Below, one piece after another: positions 32,428-43,960 of a stretch of 64,000 bases of DNA (positions are counted from its first letter, which is position 1; the number at the start of each line of letters is the position of its first letter). Source of the stretch: Yponomeuta sedellus. Its lineage: Eukaryota; Arthropoda; Insecta; Lepidoptera; Yponomeutidae. Made by a program: the position numbers and the translations under genes. The DNA is taken from positions 6,157,410-6,221,409 of the forward strand of contig OW203750.1 of assembly GCA_934045075.1 (NCBI GenBank), given 5' to 3'. A model generated the notes under the pieces. That model did not search any database and had not been told where the DNA came from. It saw only the letters and a program-made list of their open reading frames with translations.

Positions 32428-32611
32428 TAAAATTAAATCATAAATAATAAAACAACGTGAAATAAAAGATTTCGGAGTTGGTTTCTTAGATCTTAGTTTG
32501 TTTAGATAGGAACCTTAATATTTTTATGTATTCATTTTATTTGGTAAATGAAATAGGTTTTAAAAATGAAGCTAGCTCAATAGTATCAATTCATGGTTGT
32601 AATAAAGAGAA

Positions 32612-32651
32612 ATGGCAAAATTAATATTATCAACATATTTTCTTGTACTGT
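32612..32651 (+). CDS. Secreted paralog 3, signal-peptide exon
   Basis: 40 nt, 13 codons plus one base, before GTGAGT. Same position and phase as in the two minus-strand paralogs, but with a normal GT donor. Confidence 0.8.
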
Positions 32652-34152
32652 GTGAGTTTCATTAGCCAAGTAACACTAACAGTTTATGGAATTTTTAAAA
32701 AAGATGTTTTTTTTAGGTGGTACAATTTGTACCGGCCTGCAGTTTATTTATGATTTTGGATTAAATATTACAAATGTAAAAAATATCGGTGATAATTTTG
32801 CCGCTAACATTCTGAACGCCTATTTTGATATGTCAAAAACCGTAAAATCATGGGAAGCAATAAAAGAACAGGACAGCCCGGTTTTCAAAACTAACGAAGC
32901 ATATTTACATAGCAATGAAAAAAACAAGTCGAATAATGCAGTCAAATTTCTCGGAATATTCTACAATAATAATTTATATTCTGATGTAAAATATAAAGAG
33001 AACCAAGAAAGCTTAAGAAAACAAAACATTCATTCTAAATCAGATGTTAATAAAAAACTTTCACTAATTGTGGATAAAAAACTAAGGCCAAAGCAAGCAG
33101 TCCAATTTCTTGTATCGTTGTACAATAATTTATATCATACATTGAAAGAAACAGCAAAACATAATTGTTTACAAACTATTTTGTCAGAAAATAACAATGC
33201 TAAACATAAGTCATTCCTTAAGTGGAAAAACTGTTATAACGCCGTACAATTGCTCGGGGAAGTGTACAACAACACAATAAAGTTTTTAATAACATTGTCT
33301 GAAAACAATTACAGAAATATATCGATCATTACAACATTTCCGAGGATTGCCAAAGCATATCATAGACGCTATGAAAATATTGTTGCTAATGTATTAAACG
33401 CTACCAATATTAATTCTGAAATAGAACCAGTTCAGGTGGTGAAAGCATCATTTCGTATACTATCTGATTTATTTCGTAGAGTTTTCAGAATAACGACTAG
33501 AAGAAAAAAAATAGCTGACAGTGAACTGATATTTTTGCGTCGAGCTTTGGCTAAAGCAATAACTACAGAACTCGGCCGAGTTTGCAAAGAATATGGCGCA
33601 TGCCCATTTCACTTCGGTTTTAAGGATTACTGCAAGAAAATAGTAATGCTCATGTTAAAGAGCCAAGATTTTAGATTGACAGATATGTGGATCAAATGGC
33701 TAAGAAGCATAAAAATGCTAAGATACGGTAACTTGATGACAGGTCATACATTACTACAGTTTCGTGTGAACATGAGGTATCTGGAATTAACGGATTCACC
33801 TTCAGTACTGAAAATAAAACTCACTGAGATGAAAAATTACATTGATACAGGAAAATTACTGTTACATCACCCAATGAGTGTTAAAACTAGATTGGGTTAC
33901 AGTATTGAGCTAATAGAACTTGTGCACAAGTTATTGGTACACGATGCAGAAATGGTTGAGGCTTGGGAACACCTGGAAAAGGCCCTGGAGAGTTGGCTAA
34001 AAGACAACGCATTTGATACTGTAAAAGCTTTTAAAAATTTAGTAGAGCAAATGGTGAAAAGGCTTACAAAGTTGCAGCCTGACGAACTTCGTGAATTGAA
34101 AGGAAAGATACACATTGTCGTGGACCCACCTCCGTTAGCAACTCTTGAATAA
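32612..34152 (+). CDS. Secreted paralog 3, 491 aa, expanded N-terminal half
   Basis: Exon 1 is 32612-32651 (MAKLILSTYFLVL) and exon 2 is 32717-34152. The 65-nt intron is GT-AG (GTGAGT ... TTTTTTTTAG) and the phase-1 junction forms Cys14, exactly as in paralogs 1 and 2. An alternative in-frame ATG at 32686 lies inside the intron and would lose the signal peptide. The C-terminal half aligns with the paralogs (VCKEYGACPFHFGFKDY, Cys303 and Cys309; MWIKWLRSIK; AWEHLEKALESWL). The N-terminal half is about 100 residues longer because a segment is present three times: NAVKFLGIFYNN, QAVQFLVSLYNN and NAVQLLGEVYNN at about 87, 140 and 188. Basic, Asn- and Lys-rich. Function unknown. Confidence 0.87.
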
Positions 34153-34270
34153 CCTAGTAAGACATCTCATGCAGAGCACAAGCCTTCTTTTTTGGGTCAC
34201 GACGGTTGCCAAACCGACTAGCCTCTTTCAAGCGCTAAGCAATTATTTTACTGAAAATTTAACGCAGAAA

Positions 34271-34276
34271 AATAAA
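34271..34276 (+). terminator. Poly(A) signal for secreted paralog 3
   Basis: AATAAA about 120 bases after the stop. Confidence 0.55.
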
Positions 34277-36235
34277 GGAAAACCTAAAAATCTGTGCTCG
34301 GTATTTTAGTTCTAAAATACCGAACTTTATTTCTCAGATGATTAGCCTACAAGTATTAAAAATTAATTTAATTTTAAATTCATGCTTATTGTTCAAGGTT
34401 TAAACTAGACTATCGATATTAGAGAAACCTGAGCGTACCCGAGACCACGGCAACTGTAACGCTGCCGAAACGTCAGGAAATAAGGGAATTACGTTTTACC
34501 TAATAAATAATCGTGATTTGACCCATTTAATATTATAACTTTATTAGAGAAACTGTTTTATTGCTTGATAGTACCTACCTCAATATTGTGCTAGCAAATT
34601 CTTAGAGGGCTTGCAAAAACTGTAGGTAAAATAATTTGCTGGAACAAAATCTTGAACTTAATTGTACGGTTGAACTGAAAGTAGACAGTCAATTCAATTC
34701 TGTTTTATGGACTCAGTGCACTGATTGTCCAGTACAATTTCGCCAATATCACGTGTTAGACAAGACTATAGCCAATCACAAGTAGACAGTCACATTGTGC
34801 GAATCTCTTTTTTTTTAAAAAAGAGTAGATAATCATGTTTTTACTTTTTTATACGTGAAAGCAAAAAGTAAAATTTTATTTTTACTTCTTATTGTAATAT
34901 CATATGATACGTATATGAATGAAAGTAATAAATTAACTCTAAATACTTTTGGGGCCTGTTCACTACTAGAGCTATAATTTATTCATGATTGCAATCAGGT
35001 CCATTGCAAGACCGGGCTACACAAATCTGTGTCGTAGATAAATCAATATGTCATACATAATAAAGAAAGAATTATTGTGGTTATTTTACATGAAACGCAG
35101 TCCTGGTTTCTCCTCTTTCATATTGCATTTCAATATTTTTTTCAATAGTCTATCGATTGTCGTTTATTGATACATCACTATTTTGTTTTTTTATAGTTCT
35201 GTGTGCCTAAGGGTACCGTCGTTGTCGATTACTGAGCCACATTTAATCTCTAAACTATCGCTGATTTCCCAACAGATTAAAATGTTTATATCAAGAAATT
35301 ATGAGAAATCCCATAGAAAAGTAAGTTTTTTACGCTTGCTGGCACAGCGATCTTGAGTAAAAACTGTAAATTTAGTGTGATTATGATTCACAACAAATGA
35401 TAAAAAGCGGCTGGTCCAGAGTAAGACTCATTCCTACCTGCCAAAAGGTCAGACCTAAACGAAACATATTTTTTTTCCATTTATTTTCTTAAACCTACTA
35501 CGACAGATACCTACGTGTTTTTGAATCACGTAACACGTAAAAACTGTTTCCCCGGCACCAACAATTTATTAATAATTTTGATAATAACTTCCACACAGTA
35601 TAATCTCATCTCAAACTAAGTAAAAAGTCTAAATTCTAAATACGTTACTGTACAAATTGACCGCGTCCTTCAAGTGTACCTATATTCAAAATAAGGAAAA
35701 GAGAGAGTTTTCAATATTTTTTATTGAAAGTGGTTTACACGCCTAAACTGAAAAGGTGTATGCTGTGCATAGGAAATGCAAAACCGGGATGGCCGATACT
35801 ATATTTTGTGAAGTTGATCTCGACTCGACCGACTAATTTTCGGGATTCGCTGGACTGGTGTTCAGATTCCTGAGCAGCGTAGATCGTAAGTGTTACTCTC
35901 CGCACGGCGACGGTGAATCAATAGCACAAGCTGGGCCTGTCATTGTCAGTAACTTTGAGATTCTGATAAAGAAGAAAATGTATTATGTCAAGTCGGGTGA
36001 TTTAAAAGATATTCAAATTCATAGGTTAAATACTTACTTCATTATTTTACCAAGCATCGTGTAAGTCGAGCTTAATTTTACAGCCACTGCTGGGTTACTT
36101 GTGTGCAATATCAGTCTGGAGACAAGACAATTTGATACCTATCCAAACTTTTGTATGAAACTATTTTTAAATAATAATGTTGAAATTTCTTATGTTTACG
36201 AGACTGCCATGCGCCTAGCAGTACGAGTATGTCAC
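34277..36235. other. Intergenic, nothing recognised
   Basis: AT-rich. Short phrases such as GCCGAAACGTCAGGAAATAA hint at old interspersed repeats, but no gene or complete element can be supported. Confidence 0.3.
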
Positions 36236-36640
36236 AGTCATGCCTTATTCTTCTTCTTTTGTGTCGAAAGCGCCACCCTCCTCTCAGACATCTCGCTCCC
36301 AAAACCGCGCCACTGCGAGCGCGCCGGGTGATGCCTCCGTGAGATCCCGCAAACTGCAGTGTGGAGCTTCAGAGCAGACACAAAGATGCATTGTGGTTTG
36401 TGCAGCTCCACATCGGCACAAGATATCAGCGTCTTCGGGCAGGATCCCCCATCTTTTTAGGTTATCTCTGGATCGAGCAACACCAGCGCGCAGACGGTTC
36501 AGCGATCTCCATACTCCCCACTGCTCATGCCCTCCAGGTGGTATTGACTCCACCGGCTTTATGAAGTCAGGAAGGTGTTTTGTCTGCTCCCTCCACCTAC
36601 GCAGTCGAAGTTCCGCCGGTGTTTCCACGTCAAGTGGCTT
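36236..36640 (-). mobile_element. Non-LTR retrotransposon C-terminal remnant
   Basis: The minus strand encodes WGVWRSLNRLRAGVARSRDN LKRWG, then CRCGAAQTTMHL and LAVARFWE before a stop. This is the C-terminal end of insect LINEs with a Cys/His cluster (CxCG-x5-HL-x2-C). 5' truncated. Confidence 0.75.
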
Positions 36641-37190
36641 AAAAGTAGTGAAACTTTTCCGGGACTTCAGCCGCTTTTTCGTTAGGATATGCCTTATTAG
36701 TTTTCGGTTAAAAATTTAAACCATCAAAACGAGGTTTATTTATTATATAGATATTTAGAGAACCCTTTATTACACAACCAGAAAATGAATGGTTGTATTC
36801 TTTTTCTGGTTGTGCAATAAAGTGTTCTGGTTGTGATTTCTTAAATCTAAGTATTAATGTTATACAATTGGCGGTCTTACTACAATTGATTTTAGAGGTA
36901 TAAATCTACACTGTTTAATCCGGAAAATACCTAGATCCAGTCCCACAATGACCTGGACTGAAATTATTTTGCGGTATTGCTTTCTGTAGCTGCGCGTTAT
37001 AATAATGTGATTATAATGTGGTGTGGGCGGAACCCTTGATGCTTGAATGCGACTCGCACTTTTCCGGTTTTTTTTTTTTGTAGCCAGTCTAGATGTTACT
37101 CTTCTGTCTGGTGTCTGACAGATGAACGCAAAAAAGTTAGGTTATCTTTGTATTTACAAAACGGAACTTTTCCGTTTTTTATTTGTAAAA

Positions 37191-37392
37191 ATGTCGTCGA
37201 ATCTCGCGGAAAAGTCCTCGTGCCTATTTTGCAATATCGCGAACAAACTTGAAGACACCCAAATCCTCTACGAAGATGAGGAGATATGCATTTTCAACGA
37301 CATAAAACCCGCTAGTCGGTTTCATATTTTAACAATACCTAAACGGCATATCGAGGACGCCAGAACACTAACATCTGCCGATAAAGAGCTCG
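37191..37392 (+). CDS. HINT3: HINT3 exon 1
   Basis: 202 nt, MSSNLAEKSSCLFCNIA to TSADKEL plus one base, donor G|GTAAGT. Confidence 0.88.
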
Positions 37393-40300
37393 GTAAGTGC
37401 TTTTTTGTATTAAATTACGTAACATGTTTCATCTGATTCCTTAGATAAAAATAAATTTGACCTGATATTTCCGTACTGAGCCTCGCAGAGTTGTACTAGT
37501 AGCAGCAAGCTTCATAGGTGCAAGTGCTGATGTATGTTAACACTACAGACGCAAGGGTTTCCTCACGATGGTAACCTTCACTTAGCCAGTGGTATTGCTC
37601 CTATAACTTCACAAATGTAGGTACATAACTTAGAAAACAAATTCATTGCCAGATGTCGTAGCCTTGTATGTAATACAGAGTATTGTAAAGAGCAGTGTTG
37701 CCGCAACCGAAAATGTATTTCGGACGTTACCCAATTTGAAAAAGGACCGTTTTCAAGATTAAGGTACGGTTTTCAATGTAAAATGAAATTAATATACTTT
37801 ATTGCGCACCAGGAATTACAATTACTGTACTGTATGTATAGTAAAGAAATAAAGTAAAAAAACAAGATTTGAACAGGATACTAAATTAGTCAATTTATTT
37901 CATCATGCATTATTTTAATTTTATTTTATAGTTGATTACATAAAATTAGTATGTTCAAATCGTAAAAAACAAATCGTAAAATCACGGCAAAATTTTTGTT
38001 TTCTTTTCATTGATGATGTTCCGCTCTACGCAAATTATTTAGGTTGCAGTTCATTCAATTATTATTTCATGTTATCCATCTCATCCACTCTACTGTACTG
38101 AGTGTTATGTGAGCTATAGCTAGTTTTTTCCTAATTCGGAACGGACCATGCCATGAGTTCGTAAGCGGCATGTCAAAATTATTGCTATCTTTGTTCCCCA
38201 TAACAAATGAATATAGTGTTATCTCAGTTTTTGCTTAGCGCTGTCGTAAGGATGCGTTCAAAGAAAACATAATGACTTAGTTGGATGTGTTCACTAATAA
38301 AATGTTGATTGTGGGATGCGTAGACGGAGTGGCGGCTTAGAAAAAGGGACGGTGGTAGCAATGGGACGGTGAAGGGACGGTCGTAAAATAAAAAGGACGG
38401 AAAACCGTCCCTTTTAGGACGGTGTGGCAACGCTGGTAAAGAGGTTCGAAATTTCGGTCAGGGTGTAGCAAAGGGTGTGCAAGGGAAAAAACAGAAAAAT
38501 TTCGCAAAAAAAAAAAATAGGGTCCCCGTAACCCATTCTTTTTATATTTTTAATCAAAGGGGGGCATCACAATGAGCAACTTTTGCCCCTAAAAAAATAT
38601 CTAAATTAAATATTTCAGATTTTACAGGCGATATAAATTTTATATGGCTAAACACAGAAGAAAAATTGACTTCAGAAAACGGGTCCCCGTAGCCCCTTCT
38701 TTTTATATTTTTAATCAAAGGAGGGCATCAAAATGAGCAACTTTTCCCCCTAAAAAAAATCTCTAAATTAAATATTTCAAAGTAGGTACTCGGGGCTGGA
38801 ATTGATGCAAATTACTTCAGCCAGATATCGCTGCCTGTACGTAATACAGAGAGTATTGTACTGAGGTTCGAAATTTCACTGATGCCAGTGAGTCGCCCAT
38901 TAGCTCAGTTGGAGCGCTGGCACGGATAGCCGGAGGTCGCGGGTTCGAATTGCGGCACGGATGGAATTTTTAGCCTCTAAATAGGTTTTTAAAATCATTG
39001 GTACATGCCAAGATTCGAACCCACGACTTCCGATTGAGAGGCAGGCGGTCTACTGCTCCGTTACAACGCTGGTTGTGTCTGGCGTTAATGTGACAAATAA
39101 AATAAGGAATAACAAAGTGTCACCGATTTGAGTTGCCATTAATAAAAAAAAAATTACATACAGGCACATACATTGCCTCTGGCCGCACACTGTTACCTGT
39201 TAGCGAGTGTTAGTTAAACCTAAGATTGCCGCACTTAGCGTCATATTTGAGCCATTGCACGTAGCAAGCACTGAGGTATATTAACCCTTCAGACACTAGG
39301 GTTCCCTCACAATGTTGTCCTTTACCATTAGCGAGTGGTATTGCCACTGTAACTTCAAAAATGTACATAACTTATAAAACAAAGTCATTAGTACACCAGG
39401 ATTCGAACCCACAACCTCCTGATACCTCTAACCCTCCGCTACTACCTCTATCATCACTATCATGATCAGGCTGTATTAGTCCACTGCTGGACATAGGCCT
39501 CCCCTAATGAGGGTAATAGCGCCTCTTCAGCTTGCCGCATCCAGCATTGATCCTGACAGTTCACCTTCGCTTCCTTAACATTCATAAGTCGTTGCATGCA
39601 CGCACGCCGGTTCCGGGGACTTTTTATTATCTTTCCCTTTGCTAATACATCCCCTATTTGGTCAACGAATACCCGCCTGGGACGTCCCTTACTGGCCCTC
39701 CACTCACATTCGCAATTATGTTTCTTTCGTCAATCTTTCTTCTCTCATCCTCTCCACATGTCCAAACCAACGCAACATTCCTTTCTCAATCGGGGGGCAC
39801 GGCAGTGCCCCCGCCAAGTCGAACGCGAAGCAAACACTGCCGTAGCATCCTTTACTGGAACCATTTCGCCGCATTTTGAATCTCTGGATCAGACCAGAAC
39901 GCAAAAATTTTCGTCATCCAGTAAGCTACGAGTATCATCACATACTTAAAATCCAAAAGTCTGTAGGTCATTTAGTTCCGAAGTTAAGCGAAAGCAAAGT
40001 TTCTCATTTATGACACTCACTCATGATCATCACAATAGAACCAGTACTTCCCATAAAATCGGAGAGCTGAAATTTGGTACAGAGTTAAGGTTTAATGGCC
40101 ACATAAAGGGAAAACTATAAAAACTAGGATAATCGAATATGTGGAGTACCTGGTGACCCTGATTAGAAAACACAAGAGCCCAACCAAACTATTCGAAGGT
40201 TATTAGTTCGCTCAAAATTTGGTCAAAATATAATGCATTAGACTAAGAGTGGCGGTGATACCCACACACGTCGCTAGATGGCGCTGACTGTATTTTAAAA

Positions 40301-41826
40301 CGGGCTTACGTGTTGTTTTGCCAAGTCTGAGGTTCCTTACTGCGATTTCTTTATTATTGTACTTAATGTTGTGTGACTTGACACGACTTTGTCTAGATTT
40401 AATTACTTTTTAGAGATAAACGAGCATCGCCATCGAGACTTGGCTAGTTTTTTTACAGAATGTTTTTGGTGGGATTCTTTCAGTCCGCAACATTCTCTAA
40501 TCAGACTATTACGTATCCTGTCATTCAAAGTAACACTACACCTACTTCTCAAGGACCTCATTTGAACTGCGTCGATCCTACTTATACTACAGTATTATGT
40601 TATTTAATTTTACCGTTCCAGTAACGAGAATGCTGACCGCTGCCAAGGAATACCTGCAGAAGCAAAATCTGAGTCTTGAAGATGCTCGCTTTGGCTTCCA
40701 TTGGCCGCCATTCCGCTCCGTACATCACCTGCACCTGCACGCGATAGCGCCAGAGTCCGAGATGGGAATGATAGGGAAGGCTGTCTTTATGAAGAACTCG
40801 TACTGGTTCGTTTCGGTAAGTTACCACCCAGACACCCTAGCTAGTGTCTGGCTGAGATTTCCATCGTCTGTCGTCTGAGCATCGTGTCGGTGGTCTGCCT
40901 ACCAACCTCCTTCCCTCCCTTGGCCACCACTCCGATACTGCCCTGGTCCACCGGCCGTCTTCCCGAAACGAAAATTAGGTTGGCCAACGGTTGGCCACTG
41001 CTGGACATAGGCCTCTCCCATTGCACGCCACTCGGCTACTCTCATCCAGCTCTTGCCAGCCGCCCTGCGAAGATCATCGCTCCACCGAGTCTGAGGACGT
41101 CCTACGCTACGTTTACCGATCCGCGGTCTCCACTCAAGAACTCTTCTGCCCCATCGGTTATCAGTTCTTCGGGTGATATGGCCGGCCCACTGCCACTTCA
41201 GCATGCTAATTCGGTGGGCTATGTCGGTGACTTTAGTTCTCTGTCGGATGACGTAAATTCATTACATTGAAATTTTAAATGTTCCAAACACTCCATCACT
41301 TACAAAGTTTGAACTAAAGGAAAAGGTTAAAGAGTGCCTATTAAAACTTGATTACGGTGAAACTGAGATGCTGTTGATGAGGTAAACTCACAATCACGCA
41401 TATACACACTAACACATAACGCACACACAAACACACACACCTACACACACACAATCATTCACCTACGTAAACAAACACATCCACTTTTTCCTGTTTTTTT
41501 TTTACGTACCTAATATTAAGATCAGTCACTGCATTTCTTATTAGTGATAAAAGGCCGTCCTCTGTTGTACAGAGGATCTCTGGCTCCCATAATATAGATC
41601 ACTCTAGCTTGGGGGACAGAAGACTCACCAACTTAGTTCCTTGTCAGCCATCTGTTCACTCCTACTTTGTGTATATTTAAGCTGATTGATTGTATGTGGC
41701 TATCAATAAAGATTTTATTTTTGGTTTTGTTTTCATTTGATTACTTATTTTGTGTTCTCCTCTAATGTTGTTATTTGAGCTGAAATTTCTCTGTTTCAGC
41801 CAGAATATGTGCTTTCGAGGCTTTGA
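37191..41826 (+). CDS. HINT3: HINT3-like histidine-triad protein, 140 aa, three exons
   Basis: HIT-family nucleoside phosphoramidate hydrolase of the HINT3 type. Exons 37191-37392, 40622-40815 and 41800-41826 join in phase (1, 0) to 140 residues. A CxxC (Cys11, Cys14) precedes EEICIFNDIKPASRFHILTI PKRHI, the HIT core. Exon 2 has RFGFHWPPFRSVHHLHLHAI AP with the triad His103-x-His105-x-His107, and ends SYWFVS; exon 3 adds PEYVLSRL. The ...PPF...HLHLH...SYWF pattern is specific to HINT3 rather than HINT1. An in-frame ATG 23 codons upstream (37122) is possible, but homology begins after 37191. Introns of 3.2 and 1.0 kb hold a hAT-type element, SINEs and RTE remnants. Confidence 0.9.
37693..38435. 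mobile_element. hAT-type non-autonomous element, 743 bp
   Basis: Ends CAGTGTTGCCGCA and TGTGGCAACGCTG are inverted. The 8-bp target GTAAAGAG is exactly duplicated (37685-37692, 38436-38443). It split an internal-tRNA SINE fragment whose halves lie on both sides. The interior has no transposase frame and carries repeated GGGACGG motifs. Confidence 0.92.
38520..38785. repeat. Two direct repeats of about 95 bp
   Basis: GGGTCCCCGTAACCCATTCT TTTTATATTTTTAATCAAAG at 38520 recurs at about 38692 with few changes, both followed by GGGCATCA-AATGAGCAACTT. Spacing is about 172 bp. Origin not identified. Confidence 0.75.
38786..38990 (+). repeat. Internal-tRNA SINE, plus copy
   Basis: The 5' leader (CGCTGCCTGTACGTAATACA GAG), the tRNA-like core with a shortened D arm (CAGTTGGAGCGCTGG) and the GCCTCTAAATAGG tail are all present. 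Confidence 0.8.
39000..39440 (-). repeat. Second tRNA-like SINE family, two degraded copies
   Basis: 39000-39070 has the tRNA-like head (CATGCCAAGATTCGAACCCA) and 39183-39440 a longer minus copy with the CTTTACCATTAGCGAGTGG body. Confidence 0.65.
39480..39905 (-). mobile_element. RTE-like LINE C-terminal remnant
   Basis: The minus strand encodes KGMLRWFGHVERMREERLTK, a hallmark of insect RTE-like C-termini, with stops downstream, and ends in the CCACTGCTGGACATAGG tail. Confidence 0.7.
40622..40815 (+). CDS. HINT3: HINT3 exon 2 with the histidine triad
   Basis: 194 nt, acceptor ACCGTTCCAG, donor TCG|GTAAGT. It encodes TRMLTAAKEYLQKQ, the HHLHLH triad and KNSYWFVS. Confidence 0.92.
40870..41230 (-). 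mobile_element. RTE-type LINE C-terminus in HINT3 intron 2
   Basis: The minus strand encodes KWQWAGHITRRTDNRWGRRV LEWRP and GRPQTRWSDDLRRAAGKSW then AEWRAMGEAYVQQWP. This is the typical end of RTE elements. No stop in this stretch, so fairly young, but only the last 100 or so codons are present. Confidence 0.85.
41390..41780. other. HINT3 intron 2 remainder
   Basis: A CA-rich run (41400-41455) and a retroelement-like 3' tail ending ATCAATAAAGATTTTATTT. No coding signal. Confidence 0.35.
41800..41826 (+). CDS. HINT3: HINT3 exon 3, last eight codons
   Basis: After TTTCTCTGTTTCAG: CCA GAA TAT GTG CTT TCG AGG CTT TGA. The length and position match the short tail after SYWF in HINT3 proteins. 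No obvious AATAAA directly downstream. Confidence 0.75.
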   Translation, partial: PEYVLSRL

Positions 41827-42057
41827 TTGAAGCAACAGATCATGGAACACACATCTGCCAGTGGGAATCTTTAAATGATGTTTATAATTGATTTGTAAAT
41901 GTAAGTCCCATGATGAATTGAGATTCGAACCCTATACCTTTAAGCATAGGTCTATCGGTGACAGCCAGCAGTCTATAAATCATAGAACCCATCTTGTCTT
42001 AAAAACTTACGTTGGCCGGGGCCTGATTCATAGAATTACAATTAATGGTTTATTGTT

Positions 42058-42325
42058 GTTATCACCCTTGTATGTCCCCACTGCTGGGGCACGGGTCTCT
42101 TCCTGTAACGCAGGAGGGCTAGGCCATACTCCATCACGGGGGCCAAGACCGGGTTGGTGGAGGATTGTAACACTGTGGTGGGCCTTATTGTCAGAAGTTA
42201 TCAAGCCGCCCATAAGGCCTCTGACATGGCTTAACGACTGCCATTACATGACAGCCGGCACCAACGGCTTAACGTGCCTTGCGAAGCACAGAAACGCTCG
42301 GAAAAATGTCACTAGCGGTAGTCAT
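42058..42325 (-). repeat. 5S-derived SINE body
   Basis: Minus copy, from ACCCTTGTATGTCCCCACTG to CGAAGCACAGAAACGCTCGG. It faces a plus copy at 42408-42658, giving an inverted pair. Confidence 0.8.
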
Positions 42326-42407
42326 GCATGTTAAATTATAGGTAATGAAAATATTTGTATGCTTTTTCTTAGCAGAATGTAGAGTACATAAATGTATTTA
42401 CGCTTGT

Positions 42408-42658
42408 GGCATTTTTCCGAGCGTTTCTGAGCTTCGCAAGATACGTCGGTGCCGGCTGTCATATAATGGCAGCCGTTAAGCCATGTCAGAGGCCTTATTG
42501 GCGGCACGGCTTGATAACTAAGTAAGGCCCGCCGCTGTCTTACAATCCTCCACCAACCCGGATTTGGCCCCCGTGGTGGAGTATGGCCTAACCCTCCTGC
42601 GATGCAGGAAGAGACCCGTGCCCCAGCAGTGGGGACTTACAAGGGTTGATAACGATAA
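42408..42658 (+). repeat. 5S-derived SINE body
   Basis: Plus copy, GGCATTTTTCCGAGCGTTTC to GGGGACTTACAAGGGTTGAT. Confidence 0.8.
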
Positions 42659-42874
42659 CATGCAATAAGTAAAATCTAATTTCTAAGGTCAAATGTCCAT
42701 AACAAAATCAATTGTCACTATCGAAGTCCATCATACATAGGTAGTAACTATGAAGTAGTTCAATGGAACTTTACTAGAGAACCTATGAAGCAGGCCCCAG
42801 CTAGATAAGGGACCTTCCATAAAGCTCGTGACACGTTATGGAGGGATTCGACGATGTATGAAGTAACATTTAAA

Positions 42875-43210
42875 TGTAAAAATTACTTTAAATAGGTTTT
42901 TAAACTGACTTTGCTAAATTCCGCCAAAAATCCATGCATCCATCCAATTTCGAAAATAGAATCGAAAATCCATTTTCGGCATGCGCAATTGCGCAGACTC
43001 ACAATGCCTCGTGTTAGAGGCGAAACGCGTCGCGTGTTTTCTCACACGAGTATTGGTGTCGGTGGTGGTGTGTCCGTGTCTTGCTTCTGCTTGAAAAAGT
43101 GGGAGGGAGGTCGGTGCATTAGCTAACCGCATGGTGCTTGTGGGATTTTTGGCGGTATTTAGCAACCACATTTTAATGCTATAGGTTTCCTCAAAGTAAC
43201 GCCTGATTAA
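42875..43210. mobile_element. MITE, largest copy of the 19765 family
   Basis: Contains CTTTGCTAAATTCCGCCAAA at one end and GGGATTTTTGGCGGTATTTA inverted at the other, with the CCGCATGGTGCTTG segment. Confidence 0.65.
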
Positions 43211-43449
43211 ATACAATATCTGAAGCATAAAATTGTGACATGGGGGAGTATTAATTATGTGGCGTCACATTTCAAAAATATGTTAATAATTTATGGTTGT
43301 GTAATAAATAATAATGATTATTATAATTGAAATTCTTTATTGGACCGAGTAAATAGGTGTTGTACAAATAGGCGGGCTTAACACTTAATAGTATTTTATT
43401 CTAGACAACCAAAGGGTGACGGGATAATTGACATTATGTTCTTTTTTAT

Positions 43450-43602
43450 GCACTAACCCGTGCTAAGGACAATTTTAAAAACCTATGTAGAGGCTTCAAA
43501 TTCCACCCATGCCGGAACTCGAACCCGCGACCTCTGGCTAACCGTGCCAGCGCTCTCCCAACTGAGCCAATGGGCGACTAGGTACAGTACATCAGGCAGC
43601 GA
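43450..43602 (-). repeat. Internal-tRNA SINE, minus copy
   Basis: Tail GCACTAACCCGTGCTAAGGA, core with GGAACTCGAACCCGCGACCT, ending CAGGCAGCGAC. Confidence 0.8.
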
Positions 43603-43769
43603 CAATTATGTTGATGATATTAAAAAGTAGTTTTAATGGAAGTAAAAGTCATGGCGGAACTGCTGTTTGAATCAAATAATTTCTAGGTGTAATATGTGAC
43701 GTCACATTAAGGGGGGCGGTCCTACAAAAGTGACCAACTGTGACAAGGAAATGGAATCACGAGGAAAGA

Positions 43770-43960
43770 GGTATTACTAAATGTGAGGCGTGTTCTTGAG
43801 TGGAGACCGCGACTCGGCAAACGTAGTGTAGGACGCCCTCCGACCAGGTGGGATGACGATCTGCGAAAAACTGCAGGCAAATGCTGGATGCGGCAAGCTG
43901 AACCTCATTAGGGGAGGGCTATGTGCTATGTCCAGCAGTGGACTAGTTAAGCCTGACAAC
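43770..43960 (+). mobile_element. RTE-type LINE C-terminal remnant
   Basis: The plus strand encodes VLEWRPRLGKRSVGRPPTRW DDDLRKTAGKCWMRQAE and then the CTATGTCCAGCAGTGGAC tail in reverse sense. An internal deletion joins the two. Confidence 0.7.

Larger units (their letters stand above)
30964..32611. other. Divergent intergenic region between paralogs 2 and 3
   Basis: Likely holds both promoters. Recognised inside: a minus-strand 5S-derived SINE (31722-31995) and a Helitron end (about 32215-32427). The rest is AT-rich; I see no convincing TATA box close to either start. Confidence 0.4.

Noticed and set aside
32686..32716. ATG at 32686 as the start of paralog 3
   Set aside because: It lies in a 65-nt intron; the upstream exon gives a signal peptide and the same phase-1 Cys junction as the other paralogs.
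36284..36628. Cellular zinc-finger gene on the minus strand
   Set aside because: The Cys/His cluster and AVARFWE end are those of a LINE C-terminus.
37122..37190. Upstream ATG as the HINT3 start
   Set aside because: In frame, but it adds 23 hydrophobic/basic residues without family support; kept as an alternative only.
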